From Cryoendolithus antarcticus (Eukaryota > Ascomycota > Dothideomycetes > Cladosporiales > Cladosporiaceae), in NCBI GenBank assembly GCA_002077065.1, contig NAJO01000016.1, positions 62,001 through 126,000 of the forward strand: DNA of 64,000 bases, written 5' to 3'. Below, in pieces: positions 21,229 through 33,400 of this stretch. A program made the translations under genes and the position numbers. The notes beneath the pieces were generated by a model. The model did not search any database. It worked only from the letters and a program-made list of their open reading frames with translations, and was not told where the DNA came from. Each line of letters opens with the position of its first letter. Within the stretch, counting starts at the first letter, position 1.

Positions 21229-22935
21229 TTATTTCATGAGCTCATCCATGATAAGTGGAGGACCTCCTTTCCGCCGCGAGAGCCGACGCTGCGACGAAGG
21301 ACCGTTCATCGCGCGATCTTTGAGCAGATTAGCTGGCGTATGACCCCAGTGATTAACGCTGCCGTGCCATATTGCATTCGCACCACGTTGCAACCTCAGC
21401 CACTCAATCAGATCGAGGTTGAGATCTTCGACTCCTGCAAGGTAGTGCAGAGCAGTGTTTCCATGCATATCGCACTGCGCGATTGCCTTCGGACCAAGCT
21501 CTGATACTAGTAGTTTGCACATGGCATCCTGCGAAACCCACTGTTCGGAGGCTGTCGGATACATGTCCCGTGGATCTTTGTCCCTCTCAGCATAACCCAT
21601 ATAGTCCTCTTGTCCGCTGAAGGCCCAAGTTGTTGGCCATACTCGCCTGTGTCAATACTGGGTAGCGTCAGGCCATCGTTTTTCGTGATACGATGCTGCC
21701 GCCTTCGGTCCAGACGTCTCGATGGCATCTTCATCGTACGGCAGGCACGCAATGTGGAGAAGGGTGTGACCAATTGAAGTACACGGCGCACTTGCTAATG
21801 GCAGACCAATCACACCCAGCAGCTCTGCATTGAGTTGCGCTGCGGCGAAGTGAAGGCTGTGTACACCGTACACCGTAGTCAAGATGTCCGGTCTGAAATG
21901 GGGATAAGCTCTTAGTCGTCTGTAGTTTTCGATGTTCCCAATGATGATGGCATATTGCGCAGGAGTCAGAGCGTGACTGCCGGTGATGACTGGGCGTGCG
22001 TTGGGATCAAACCCACGATCCAGTATCGCCCGGACCATCACAGCGTTGTCGGCAGCGAGCGCTGAGTGTACTGGGTTGGAGACGCTCAACGCGGATGGCG
22101 TAAGATCGTCCTCAGGTGGCAAGGATGCTGAGCATTCACGGCTAAGCTAAAACGAGACATCTGCTCCACTCTCTAAGACCTGATCAAAGATCTTCGGCGT
22201 CGTTTGTCCAGCCATGACTACGGAGTGGAGGCGTTCATGCTCCATCGAGTGGTCTGCTATCGCGCTGTCGGGTTCGATTCAGAACCGAGACACTTTCGCT
22301 CGCCTGGTCTCGACTTCCATCTGTGTCAGCGGCGCCGTTTGGAAGGGAACGGCGTTGACTTCGCGCGCTGTGGTGGGTGCGTATGGCTGCAGTATCCTAC
22401 GTCGCGACACAAAAGCGTGCCTTCGAAACTTGCGCGAGACCTGTTTCAGAGTCGTAATGTCGACACCTTGGAGGTCAATGCCATATTCCAGCAAAGTAGC
22501 GATATTCGCAGGGCGCTGCCTTTCAATAGCCCTACCGAGCGCCGTAATGCAACGGCCGTCCAGCGCCTCGTCGTGTGGCCAGCTGATCACGCTTGCGAGC
22601 TCGTCAGGATCCATCGCTGTTGCAGCTCTTGTAAGTAGGTTGCGTAGTACTGTAGGATCCGCTAGACCTGCAGCCTTGATGACAGGCCCATCATCGCCCT
22701 CACCTGCCGGCAGGATCTCTTACCAGGAGAGCTCGCGAGAAGCACTGTCCCTCACTTGAGCAGCAGAGTGGATTGGTGCGTAGCTCGTGCACAATGGTGT
22801 TGTAGCACTACGTGGCCGGAAGTGACGCAGTAGCCATACTGGCTTGGGAAACGCAAGGCTGCGCATCCTGCTATCGGGACTGGTGGTAGTCCGTTGCGAT
22901 AACATACTGCAGAACCAGTCGAGATCACGTTGCAC
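21229..22935 (-). pseudogene. Ankyrin-repeat protein pseudogene with four in-frame stops
   Basis: One minus-strand frame, about 569 codons long, stays coding-like throughout yet contains TAA 22720-22722, TGA 22279-22281, TAG 22147-22149 and TGA 21652-21654. There is no net frameshift across the whole span. Ankyrin features include DGRCITALGRAIERQRPANIATLLEYGIDL, NPVHSALAADNAVMVRAILDRGFDPNARP, GHTLLHIACLP and DMHGNTALHYLAGVEDLN, the last two typical of large fungal ankyrin families. The 5' part upstream of 22935 cannot be placed; another frame around 23190-23417 may be related debris. No convincing introns remove the stops. All four stops could come from C-to-T changes in CAA, CAG or CGA codons. 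Confidence 0.75.
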
Positions 22936-23500
22936 GCCGTAGAACAGCGCGACTCATTGCATGGTCGGCGGACAGCTCATGAAGGTCCAGCGTGCAACTC
23001 ATGCAATCTATTGCGGATTGCATGCCCGCGAGCGGCGCGATCTTGTTGGCCGCCATGACAGGCGAAGTGGAATATCGATTGCCGAGTCGCTTCGTTCAGC
23101 CAATCCTCGAAGATGTGAAGCTTCACAGCTTCGTAGACGGTGGAAGTGAGGACTACTGCTGTCACCGCATATGCACGGTCGTCGTCGACTTAGACGAATG
23201 CCTGGTATCTCATAAGCCCAGATGTGGTCGCGTGAGGTAAGTTGTGATGGACGGAGGTCCGTGTCAAAGGGATCTCACTGGCTATCCTGTACATTGCGCT
23301 AGCAATCTGACACCGGCAGTGAATGCGTACGCGAACCACAGCTTCGATGTCGCGATGGAAAGCTGCTGAGAAATCAACATCCTTCGGAATAATCTGCATC
23401 CCGGCCGAGTTGTGCAAGTGGACAGCTATATGACCGCGCCATTGAGTCTCTCCTGGCCGAATCCATCCTGTAAACAGATAAGTAGTCCACTTTCAATTAT
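22936..23500. other. Intergenic with possible degenerate coding
   Basis: 565 bases between the ankyrin pseudogene and the GST. A minus-strand frame at 22977-23417, with one stop, reads MQIIPKDVDFSAAFHRDIEAVV and may be part of the decayed gene. I cannot identify it. The rest is the GST promoter side. Confidence 0.3.
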
Positions 23501-24328
23501 ATGTTCCGGCCAGTAAATCAACGACTGATAGCCGTACACCGCCACTTGACTCCATCAACCCAACCCAACAGGTATCTCTCACGCTCCATCATGGCCCAAA
23601 CAAACGGCACCCACCCCAAAATCCTCCTCTACACAAACCACGGCTGCCCCTACGCCCACCGCGCGCACATCACCCTCGACGAGCTCAAACTCCCCTACGA
23701 AGAGGTCATCATCGATCTCAATACCCCACGTCCGCAATGGTACCTCGACATCAACCCGCGCGGTCTCGTCCCAACGATCAAATACACCGTCCCCGGCCTT
23801 TTAGACGAGGAGATAATCACTGAATCCGAAGTTGTGGCCCGATTCCTGGCTGATGCGTTCCCGTCGCCGTTCTTGCCGGGGAGCAAGGAGAGCCCGACGA
23901 GTGCGCTGGAGAGAGCGAGGATCAATTTCTTCATTGATACCTGGAACTCCAAAGTCGGGAATACGATTTTCCCCATCCTCACTGCTCCCGATGAGGCTAC
24001 CAAGAGAACCAAGATCGACGTCTTCATCGCAGCCATAGAGAAGGAGATCGAGCCGCTTCTCGCGAACGCGAAGCCCTTTTTCAACGGCTCCGAGGCGTTC
24101 ACGCTCGCTGAAGCGATCATTGCACCGTTCATCGTGAGGACATACGATTATACTGCTGATGAGAGTTTGTTGCCAAAGAGCGTGGTCGAGCGACTCGATG
24201 CATTGCCGAATTTTGGCAAGTGGGCTAAGCTTGTGAGGGAGAGGGAGAGTGTGAACAAGGTTTATGATGGGGCCTCGATTGCGAAGAACACAAAGGCGAG
24301 GTTGGAGAAGATGAAGGCGAAGGTTTAG
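23501..24328 (+). CDS. Glutathione S-transferase, omega-like (CPYA motif)
   Basis: Single exon, 275 aa from ATG 23501, or 245 aa from ATG 23591. The N-terminal thioredoxin-like domain starts KILLYTNHGCPYAHRAHI with a catalytic-type Cys (CPYA) as in omega and related fungal GSTs. NPRGLVPTIKY carries the cis-Pro and ITESEVVARFL the Glu-Ser pair that binds the gamma-glutamyl group of GSH. The C-terminal all-helical domain follows. The first 30 residues (MFRPVNQRLIAVHRHL..) are basic and acid-free, so use of the first ATG would target mitochondria and use of the second would give a cytosolic form; dual localisation is an inference. It converges on the TBC gene with 214 bases between them. Confidence 0.88.
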   Translation: MFRPVNQRLIAVHRHLTPSTQPNRYLSRSIMAQTNGTHPKILLYTNHGCPYAHRAHITLDELKLPYEEVIIDLNTPRPQWYLDINPRGLVPTIKYTVPGLLDEEIITESEVVARFLADAFPSPFLPGSKESPTSALERARINFFIDTWNSKVGNTIFPILTAPDEATKRTKIDVFIAAIEKEIEPLLANAKPFFNGSEAFTLAEAIIAPFIVRTYDYTADESLLPKSVVERLDALPNFGKWAKLVRERESVNKVYDGASIAKNTKARLEKMKAKV

Positions 24329-24542
24329 TTTCGTAGCTCACGTTTGCTACTCAAGGAAGATGTCGCGTGAGTATGATGTACCGTAGTCACTAGATCAATG
24401 AAATGAACTCCACGGCCGCTTGTCATTTCGCTCTTGTCTCTCAATCCGCAGAGCCCTGGAGATGAAGACAGCCACCAACAAAGTCGATCTGGGCTTGCAG
24501 CCCGTCCATTGTACACATCTATACACGACTTCCCCACCCTCC

Positions 24543-27500
24543 TTACGGCGTTCCAGCCTTAGTCACGTTCACACTCGCCGTCCGGCGACTCCAAAACCAC
24601 CCCCCTCCACTCCCAGCACTAGGCGTCCTCTTCTCACCTCCTTCTCCTCCTCCCTCAGTAGCACTCGGCGTCACCGCAATACTGACCCCTCCACTCCCAC
24701 TCTCCTCGCCAGGCGTACCAGGCTCACTCGAATTTGCGATCAGCATGTTCATCTCCGCTTTCTCCGCCTCGGCCTTCTCCTCAGCCTCAGCACGCGCAAT
24801 AGTTTCCAGGCGTGCTGATTCGGCAGCTTTGAGCGTCTCAGCTTCGGCGATTGCGGCTTTGGCCTGCGTGAGAGCGAGCTGCAGCGCTTCGTCTTGTTTT
24901 CGCTTTTGGATGGCTAGGCTGCGTTTCAGCTCATCGACTTCTTGGCGGGCTTGTGCTTCCGCTGTTTTGGCATTCACGAGCTCAAGCAGAAGGGCTTCCT
25001 CGGGTGCTGGTTCATGGGATGGCGTGGCGAGGATGGCTTGCGTGGCGAGGGATGAGGAGCGGCTGTGGAAGCCTCCTGATGTCACTGGAGGTGGCGGCGC
25101 GAGGAGATTGCCCGGTGCAGCGGGAAGTGATGGCGGTAGTGCAGCTTGCGGCGACACAGTAGGTGTCGATGATGTGCTGGAAGGCTCGTTGACCTCCACA
25201 GGTCGCGGGGGGTCATCTTTTTCTGGTGGCGGCGGAGGTAGTGCGCGCGAGCTGCCTCGCATAGGTCTCATACGCTCCATCGAAGAGGTGCTTTCCCTAC
25301 GGCCAAGCTTGAGCTCACGCAGACCAGCTGGGGAGCCTATCATCGAGCCGCGTCGCCCGTCATCGTTCGTGTTGATGCGGCTGAGCGTGGGCACTTCGTT
25401 CATGCTCGACTCGCGCTTCAGTCGCTCTCTTCGCTCGACACTTCGTGCCTGAGCTTGCAAATCCCGCACGGTATGATCAAGGCGTTGTCGCTCCTTGAAC
25501 TCCTCATTGACTCGGGTGCGCAGCTCGTCGACTTCAGATCGCAGATCATCGTTGTCCACCTGGAATGCTACGATCGTGGAAGTGGCTTCTTCGATGCGAG
25601 CAGTGAGATCCCGATTGCGATGCTCCTCGGTGCCGAGCTGCTCGCGTGAGCGAGTGAGAGCGTTCCGCAAATGTGCCTTCGTCTCGAAACTTGCAGAATA
25701 GCGTGGGTTAATGTCAAGACGTTCTGTGACTTGCTCGAGTAATTGAGAGACATCGTCGTCATCCCTACTCCTTCGTGCATCCGGCTGGCTGAGGCGCCGC
25801 TCGCTGACGACATCCTTGGAGGGTGCAGGCATCGTCCGTCTTCGTTCCTCCACGGAAGTCACTTTGGAGTCGCCCTCGCCACCCTGTAGCCTACCCACCA
25901 GCTGTCTCACGACCCGATGATCATCGTTCCTCTCCTCCCGCTCCCTCTGCAACATCGCAGCCATCATAGCATGCTCCCTCTGCATCTCACTAAGTGCAGT
26001 AAGCAAGTCCTCAATCTGGCTGTGCAAATCGCGGTCCTCTTTACTCATGCCCGGCGCGTAGCTTTGCGTGGTGCGGATAGACTCGGCTTTCGACTTCATG
26101 CTCATGGCGTCTGCTGAGCTTTCTCGATGTGAGTCATCCACCTCTGTCGCGGCTGTGCTGCCAGTGCTGCCTGAGCCTGAGCTGGTGCCATCGTACCCAT
26201 CATTAAGCGTACTCATGCTCTGCTTACTGGGGCTGCGACGGAGGAAGCTGCCGCGGTCCTTCTCGGCCGACGCAGGCGCGAGCGTACTAGTGGACTTTGT
26301 TGGCGTGTGGTTTGGTGCCCACAGTCGACCGAGGAAACGCCCAGCAGCTGCTTGCACATCAGGCAAGAAGCCAGCGCGCTCACCTACGACCTCGTTCGAC
26401 TGCGACTCGAACTCTCGTTCCAGCTCTGCCAAGCGCGAATGCGTGATCTCGCTGCCCAGTGTCGTGAAGTCGTCTACAAGCTCATCCGGATTGCAGCCGT
26501 AGCTGTCCCACACTGCCCGCCCCAGCAGCAGCTGCATAATGTCCTCGAATTCGTTGCTGTTGAGCAGAGTCTGCTGGTTGCGTCTGATCAGAGCGAGTGC
26601 GACCCGCATTACAGTCTCGTTGGCGCCTTCAGCGAAAATGACATCGTAGATCCGAAAGAGCATCGGTAACGGACATGTGACCGCGAAGAACGATAGAAAC
26701 CACTGGCTCAGGTATGCAGGCTCGATTCCAAGTCCAGCAAAATGCTCTGATAGTGCCGGGTGCAGTTGCTTGAGCAACGCGCTGAATTGATAAATCCGCA
26801 TATGTAGTCCGGACAGCGAGGGCAGGAAGGACGCCTGCAACGAGTAGTGATCCATCAATCTGCGGATTGTCAGCACCGTTTAGTCTTTCCGAGGAGTAGC
26901 AAGTCACTCACCTCACGAGCACGCAGAAAGCTTCGCGCTCGCCCATGTTCATTAGCAATGGACCAACCAGGAAGCCCAGACCCTGGCAATACCCGATCTC
27001 CTTATCGTGCAGCGAGAAGCACTTCAGCACTCTGCCAAGCATCTTCTGACCCTCTCCGTCCGCATCCCTGAAAAGCTCAACGCCTGGGAATGATCGACCG
27101 ACATCCTTATTGATGATGCCCTCGTATGGACTCGTCTCACCGACAAGTCGGTCGAAGGACTCCTCGAGGTGTTTGTCTCGCGCGCCCGCCATGCTTTGCC
27201 AGACAACACCACGTAGAGGTAGCGGAATGCCAGATCGGATTTTTGAAGTTGTGAGGGTCGGTAGTCGAGTCGCGGTCGAAGGGTAGTCTTGCACCAACGC
27301 TGCCCAGAATTCAAGCTCGGTCATTGGTGGCGGCTCCTCAGGCACCGTCATTGTAGACGCGATGCTGAAGCGGTGCGAGACGCCTTCGTTCGTGCCGTTC
27401 ACCAACTTCTTTAAGTGGGCGATGCTGGGTGGACGACTCTCTCTGCGTTTCCTAGACTCGTTCCAGTTGGTTGCTGCCTTCGGGTTCGATGTCAAGAGTG

Positions 27501-28716
27501 CGTTCTCCTGTTCCAGACGTGCAAGTAGGAAAGCAGTCGACTCGTCCTCGACACCCTCGCCCAGTTCTTTGTCGGTCTTCTCCTGCTGCTCGTTCCGCTC
27601 TAGCTGTGACCAGTCCACCTCATTCGATTCCTCGTCCGACGATCGTGATCCTCTCGTCGCTGTGCCATTGCTGTTGATTGATCTTACCGAACCAGCTCTG
27701 ACGACGGTCACAGATGGTGTCGTGGAGACGCTACGCATACTTACAGCATCTGCCGTCTCGAAATGCACGCTGTGTCCCGTATTACCTTCATCCACACCCT
27801 CTCCCTCAGCTGGCGTCTCTGGTGGCTTGTCCTTGGCTGCATCGAACAGTGTACTCTGCCTAGAGGGTGCCCACGCGTTCTGCAGAATCTCAAGACTGCT
27901 AGGCTTGCGCATATGTCGGCTATTCCGCATGCTACTGGCACGCGGAGTAGCAAGGAACTCATTAAGCTGCTCGGCTGAGTACTGATCATAATCAAGGTCC
28001 GTATCCGACAGATCGATCGAAGCCATACTGGCGGTCGAGAATCGCTCCTCTCTGGGCGTCAACGGCGACACGGGAGTCTCAGGTTCTGGCGACGCAGTGC
28101 GTTTTGCGGAGACATAGCTCTGTGCTTCAGGTACCTGGTCAGGATCATTTCCACAGGCCAGCTCGTCCACGGGGCTTTCGGTCAAGTCATCGGTGCTGGC
28201 TCGAAATAGCTGGTTGACCTCGACCCTGACGGGCTCCGGCGGTTGCACAGTCTCTTGAGCAGCATGATCAATGGCATCAGCCACGGTAGAGACCTGCTCC
28301 ATCTCAGGCTCTGCAATGTCCTCATCAGTTTCCTCCTCAGCCTCGTGTATCTCGTCTTCAGATCGAGGCTTCGTCTCAGCCACGGGAGCTTCGTCAAGGT
28401 CGACACCGCCGATTATGTCCTCTTGCGTCGAAACTGCCTCTCCATCAACGGTCGACAGACTCGGAGCATTGGGAGATGCCGATAGCAGCCTGGTCGTTGT
28501 GGAGCTAGTCTGGCTGTCCGCTTGAGCGTGCTCAACAATGTGCTCACCAAAGTACTCATCACGTCCTCCAGCACTCGTCTGACTGTCGTAGAACACACTC
28601 GGAGTCTCGAGCTCGTCGTCCTCTTCTTCGCTGCTCGAGGCTTCGAGGTCAAGCTCTTCCTTTGTGCTCATCTCCTCTCCATGTCTGCTTGTATTTTCCC
28701 GCTCTGCTTCCGCCAT
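24543..28716 (-). CDS. GYP5: TBC-domain Rab GTPase-activating protein, Gyp5-like
   Basis: 1373 aa, exons 26912-28716 and 24543-26859; the 52-nt intron (GTGAGT donor, GCTGAC branch, CCGCAG acceptor) cuts the TBC domain. Residues 1 to about 490 are acidic, Ser/Glu-rich and probably disordered. The TBC domain runs from about 493 (RSGIPLPLRGVVWQSM) to 730. Both catalytic fingers are present: INKDVGR (Arg near 541) and YCQG (Gln near 578), so GAP activity is expected. A long C-terminal coiled coil follows, with Pro-rich and low-complexity stretches. Acidic N-terminus, TBC and C-terminal coiled coil match yeast Gyp5/Gyl1, which act on Ypt1/Sec4 in ER-Golgi traffic and polarised exocytosis. The start is the first ATG of the exon. 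Confidence 0.85.
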
Positions 28717-29190
28717 GCTGTACAGCAGCAGGACTCCTTCTACCACTGATCCGACACTCCACCACACCTCCGGCTCCCTCTAGTGCTCGTATGCTCTTAG
28801 TGTTATTCCTCTCATGCATGCAATGCTTTCAACCCGTAAATGAGCACTCGCGAGTGTTCGGGTAACGAATCTCGACAAGGAACAAAGGTATTCCCAAGCC
28901 CGCTACAACGCAATGGACTGACGAGAGTGTAATATCGATAGAGATGAGGCTGCACACTACTGCACAGAGGACTTCTCACAGATATGAAACGGCGATCGGG
29001 AGTGCATCTCAATCGTCGGCCGTCTGGCCTGGGTACCCCCGTCCTGTGGCTTTGGCTTTGCCCCCTGAAACACGGTTTGACGCGTTCCCACGTGGCTTCG
29101 TGTTTCACTCTCACGTGTCAATAATTAGATATTTGACATCATCGGACATCTTATTACTCTGCATCCTAGCTGTCGACAAATCCCCCAGCC
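28717..29190. promoter_or_regulatory. Divergent promoter region, TBC gene and SNU23
   Basis: 474 bases between divergent start codons, so it must contain both promoters. No specific binding motif is claimed. Confidence 0.45.
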
Positions 29191-29835
29191 ATGTCCACAA
29201 GGAAAGATGGCGCATACGGCGCCGCGGGCGGAAATGATGCCGGGCATCGCAAGACCTGGGACAAAACAGAATACGCAGCCAAAGCCCTGGAAAGCGATGC
29301 GCGGCACAAAGAAGAGGGCAAATTACGCTACGAAGCTGCTCTAGCAGGCAAGAAGTACCACGCCCGCGCTTCCACACCTCCAGACGCAAAGGAGACAGAA
29401 GCCCGCAAGCAGCGCCTGAACGTCGCGGACCAAGTCGGCAAAACCCAGATCGTCCCCGCCGGTGCAGGGCAAGGCAAGCGCGGCAAAGGCGCGGGATTCT
29501 ACTGCGAAGACTGCGATCTGACGTTCAAGGATAATTTGCAGTTCGTGGAGCATTTGAATAGTAAGCAGCATTTACTCGCTACTGGGGAGAGCGGGGAGGT
29601 GAGACGAGCGGGGTTGGAGGAGGTGAAGGAGCGATTTGAGAGGTTGAAACGGAAGAGGGAGGAGGAGAGGAGTCGCGAGACGGTAGATTTGGGGACTAGG
29701 ATTGAGGTTGCGAGGGAGGATGAGGAGAGGATTAGGGAGGAGAAGAGGAGGGCGAGGAATGAGAAGAGGAGGAAGACGAAGGGTGGGGAGGGGGTTAGGG
29801 AGGTGAAGGTTGAGAATGATGGGGTGATTTGCTGA
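29191..29835 (+). CDS. SNU23: U4/U6.U5 tri-snRNP protein Snu23/ZMAT2
   Basis: Single exon, 214 aa. The N-terminal block RKTWDKTEYAAKALESDARHK is the conserved Snu23 segment. A matrin/U1-type C2H2 zinc finger follows: Cys105 and Cys108, His121 and His127 (C-x2-C-x12-H-x5-H) in FYCEDCDLTFKDNLQFVEHL. The C-terminal third is a highly charged R/E/K helix, which in Snu23 contacts Prp38 and Prp8 around the U6 ACAGAGA region of the B complex. Length and domain order agree with the family. Codon third positions in the C-terminal helix are G-rich, unlike the C-rich N-terminus. Confidence 0.93.
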   Translation: MSTRKDGAYGAAGGNDAGHRKTWDKTEYAAKALESDARHKEEGKLRYEAALAGKKYHARASTPPDAKETEARKQRLNVADQVGKTQIVPAGAGQGKRGKGAGFYCEDCDLTFKDNLQFVEHLNSKQHLLATGESGEVRRAGLEEVKERFERLKRKREEERSRETVDLGTRIEVAREDEERIREEKRRARNEKRRKTKGGEGVREVKVENDGVIC

Positions 29836-30446
29836 GAGCAAATCGAACGCTTGGAGATCTCGACGATCTTCTCCCGGGTAGGGCGCTTTTGGAACGGCGA
29901 TTGAATTTAGCGAGGCGTTGGGTTGAATTGTTTAGTATACGCAGCTGAAAATGAGGCCACATATGCTCGCGTCAAGCATCGATGGCGACGAGATATCCCT
30001 ATGGCAGACAGGCTGAATGATCGCAGATGTACATACTATGGGTAGATCAGATGCTCAGTAGATTTGCTACAGCGTGGAAAGCATTGTGATCCCATAGCTC
30101 TGCTTGCATAGCCCAGTCAAACTGACATTGCGTCCGCTCACCCCCGGTCCATTCAATCGAGACAAAGTGCGATGTCTATTATAGCAGTTCAGGCCTGTAC
30201 GACTCCTCTGAGAGAAGACAGCGACTGGTAGTACTAGGAAATTGATGCCTTAAAAGTCGGGCCAACATCTGCGCATGGCATGTGAAGTGGCGGTGCTTGC
30301 CGCGATCCGACGACTAGCGCGTCGCGTAAGTAAACACTGCACCTTCGAACTGAACAACATCTTTGGTACTTCACCCACCACACTCCTTTGGTGAGGTGCA
30401 CCTGGACCTCGGCGACTCCGGACATACTAACAGAATCATCGCGATC
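29836..30446. other. Intergenic: SNU23 3' flank and TOP2 promoter
   Basis: 611 bases between two plus-strand genes. No ORF of note and no motif recognised. Confidence 0.5.
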
Positions 30447-33400
30447 ATGGACGACTCGATGGACGGGTCAGCGTTCGAGATGGATGTCAGCGAGGACTAT
30501 GAGCCCAAGCCTCTCCCGAAGGCTGTAAGTTGTATAGGCGCGCATGAAGGCCCTTCACATGCTGATAATGGGATAGAAAGCCAAGCCCGCAGCAAAGGCA
30601 CCGGCAAAGAAAGCGCCTGCGACCAAATCAACGAAGCAAACGACACTCAAAACCACAAAGGCAGCGCCCAAGTCGAAGAGGCGCGCGCAACCGGACTCTG
30701 ACGAGGAGAACTCTGACCACGATGCCCCTTCGTTGAACGACGACTCTCTCTTGTCTAACACACCTCCGTCTGCGAAGAAGCAGAAGAAAGCACCTGTGAC
30801 TAAGAAGGTATCGAAGCCGCTCATGGAGATCGAGAACGAGAGCAATGGCTATGATGGCGCAGACACGAAGGTCTCGGCTGGGAAGAAGGGGACATCCTCA
30901 GATCAGTACCAGAGGCTTACGCAGCTCGAGCACATCCTCAAGCGGCCGGACACGTACATTGGCTCAGTGGAGAAGACGACTGAGCAAATGTGGGTGTTCA
31001 ACTCGGAGACGGAGAGTATGGAGAATCGCAAGGTCACTTTCGTGCCTGGGCTGTACAAGATCTTCGATGAGATACTGGTGAATGCTGCAGACAACAGGCA
31101 GCGCGACAAGAATATGAACGAGATGCGGGTGGTGGTAGACCGTGAGGCAGGGCTCATCTCAGTGCGCAATAACGGTCGCGGTATACCAATTGAGATGCAC
31201 GCAAAAGAGGGCATTTACATCCCAGAGATGATCTTCGGTCACTTGCTCACGTCCTCGAATTACGACGATGAGGAAGCGAAGATCACAGGCGGTCGCAATG
31301 GTTACGGTGCAAAGCTCACGAATATCTACAGTACGGAATTTACCCTAGAGACGGTCGATTCAAAAAGCAAGCAGAAGTATCGGCAGACATGGCGCAAGAA
31401 CATGAGTGTCATGGGAGAAGCCAAAATCACATCCGCCGGGAAGTCAGATGACTACACCCAGATCACGTTCAAGCCTGACTTCGCGAAATTTGGAATGGAT
31501 GAGATGGATGATGACTTCGAGGCGCTCGTAAAGCGCAGAGTATACGATATGGCAGGATGCGTCTCCAGCGTCAAGGTGTGGCTGAACGAGAATCGCATCA
31601 AGATTAGCAAGTTCAAGCAATACATGGAGATGCACACGAACGCCATCAAAACCGAGAACATCGCGGACAATGGCAAGGCACCTGAACAGGTCATCTTGAC
31701 TGACAACCCACTCGAGCGATGGGAGATCGGCTTCGCAGTCTCGGATGGCTCTTTCCAGCAGGTCTCCTTCGTCAATTCGATCGCCACAACACATGGCGGC
31801 ACACACGTCAACTTCGTCGCCGACCAGATCATCGACAAGCTCGAGGAGATCGTCAACAAGAAGAACAAGGGTGGTGTGAAGCTCAAGAAGGCGCAGATCA
31901 AGAACCACATCTTCCTCTTCGTCAATTGCTCGATCGTCAACCCAGCCTTCACATCTCAAACGAAAGAGCAGCTCACGACCAAGGCAAGTGCTTTCGGCAG
32001 TAAGCCTCAAGTCAGTGACAAGTTCCTGAAGGAGATTGCGAAGACCGAGGCTGTCAACAATATCATTCACTTCGCGCAGCAGAAGGGTGATAAATTGCTT
32101 GCGAAGTCTGATGGCAACAGGCGGCAGCGCATGAATAACTCGAAGCTGACTGATGCCAACAAGGCTGGCACCAAGGACGGCTGGAAGTGTACCCTCATCC
32201 TGACTGAAGGTGACTCTGCATCGTTACTAGCCCTGGCTGGCCGTGCGGTAGTGAATCCGGATCTCTTTGGTGTCTTCCCTTTGCGTGGTAAGATGCTGAA
32301 CGTACGAGATGCGTCCATCGACCAGATCTCAAAAAACGCAGAAATTCAGAACATCAAGAAGTTCATGGGTTTGCAGCATAAGAAGGACTACCAAGAGACC
32401 AAGGGTTTGCGATACGGTCATCTCATGATCATGACGGATCAAGACCACGACGGTTCGCATATCAAGGGCTTGCTTATCAACTTTCTACAAGTGCAATTCC
32501 CAAGCTTGCTGCGGCTTCCTGGCTTCTTGCTGGAGTTCATCACACCCATCGTGAAGGTGTGGAAGGGCGACCAGAAGAAGCCCAAGGCAAAGCATGACTT
32601 CTTCACGATGCCGGAGTACGAGAACTGGAAGCAACAGCCTGGCCATGAAAAGGGCTGGGATCACAAATACTACAAGGGATTGGGTACTTCCGACACCACC
32701 GATGCGGAGATCTACTTCGCCGACTTGGACAAGCATCTCAAGCAGTTTCACACCATGCAAGACGGCGAGCCTGAGCTGCTTGATCTGGCCTTCTCGAAGA
32801 AGAAGGCAGATGCTCGGAAAGGCTGGCTAGCGGCATTTGAACCTGGCACGTACCTTGACATGTCTGGTACTGATCAGATCACATACAATGACTTCATCAA
32901 TAAGGAGCTCATTCTGTTCTCCATGGCTGACAATCAGCGTTCGATACCATCCGTAGTCGACGGGCTCAAGCCCAGTCAGCGGAAGGTTTTGTATACCTGC
33001 TTCCGGCGCAACTTGAAGAAGGACATCAAGGTTGTCGAGCTTGCTGGATCAGTCTCTGGGCTGACAGCCTACGCATATGGCGAGACGTCAATGCAGCAGA
33101 CGATTGTCGGTCTCGCCCAAACCTTCGTGGGATCCAACAACATCAACTGTCTCGAGCCTAGCGGCAATTTCGGTTCCCGCTTGCAGGGAGGTAACGATGC
33201 TGCCAGCGCACGTTACATCTACACTCGCCTCTCACCCTTCGCCCGTCGCATTTTCCACCAGACTGACGAGGCTCTCTTGACGTACAACACCGATGACGGC
33301 AAGACGATCGAGCCTGAGATGTACTCTCCGATCGTGCCAATGGTCCTTATCAATGGTGCCGACGGCATCGGTACAGGATGGAGTACTTCTATTCCCAACT

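Noticed and set aside
22665..22721. A 56-nt GTAAGA...GCAG segment that could be an intron removing the first ankyrin stop
   Set aside because: Removing it shifts the frame out of the coding-like one and there is no good branch site.
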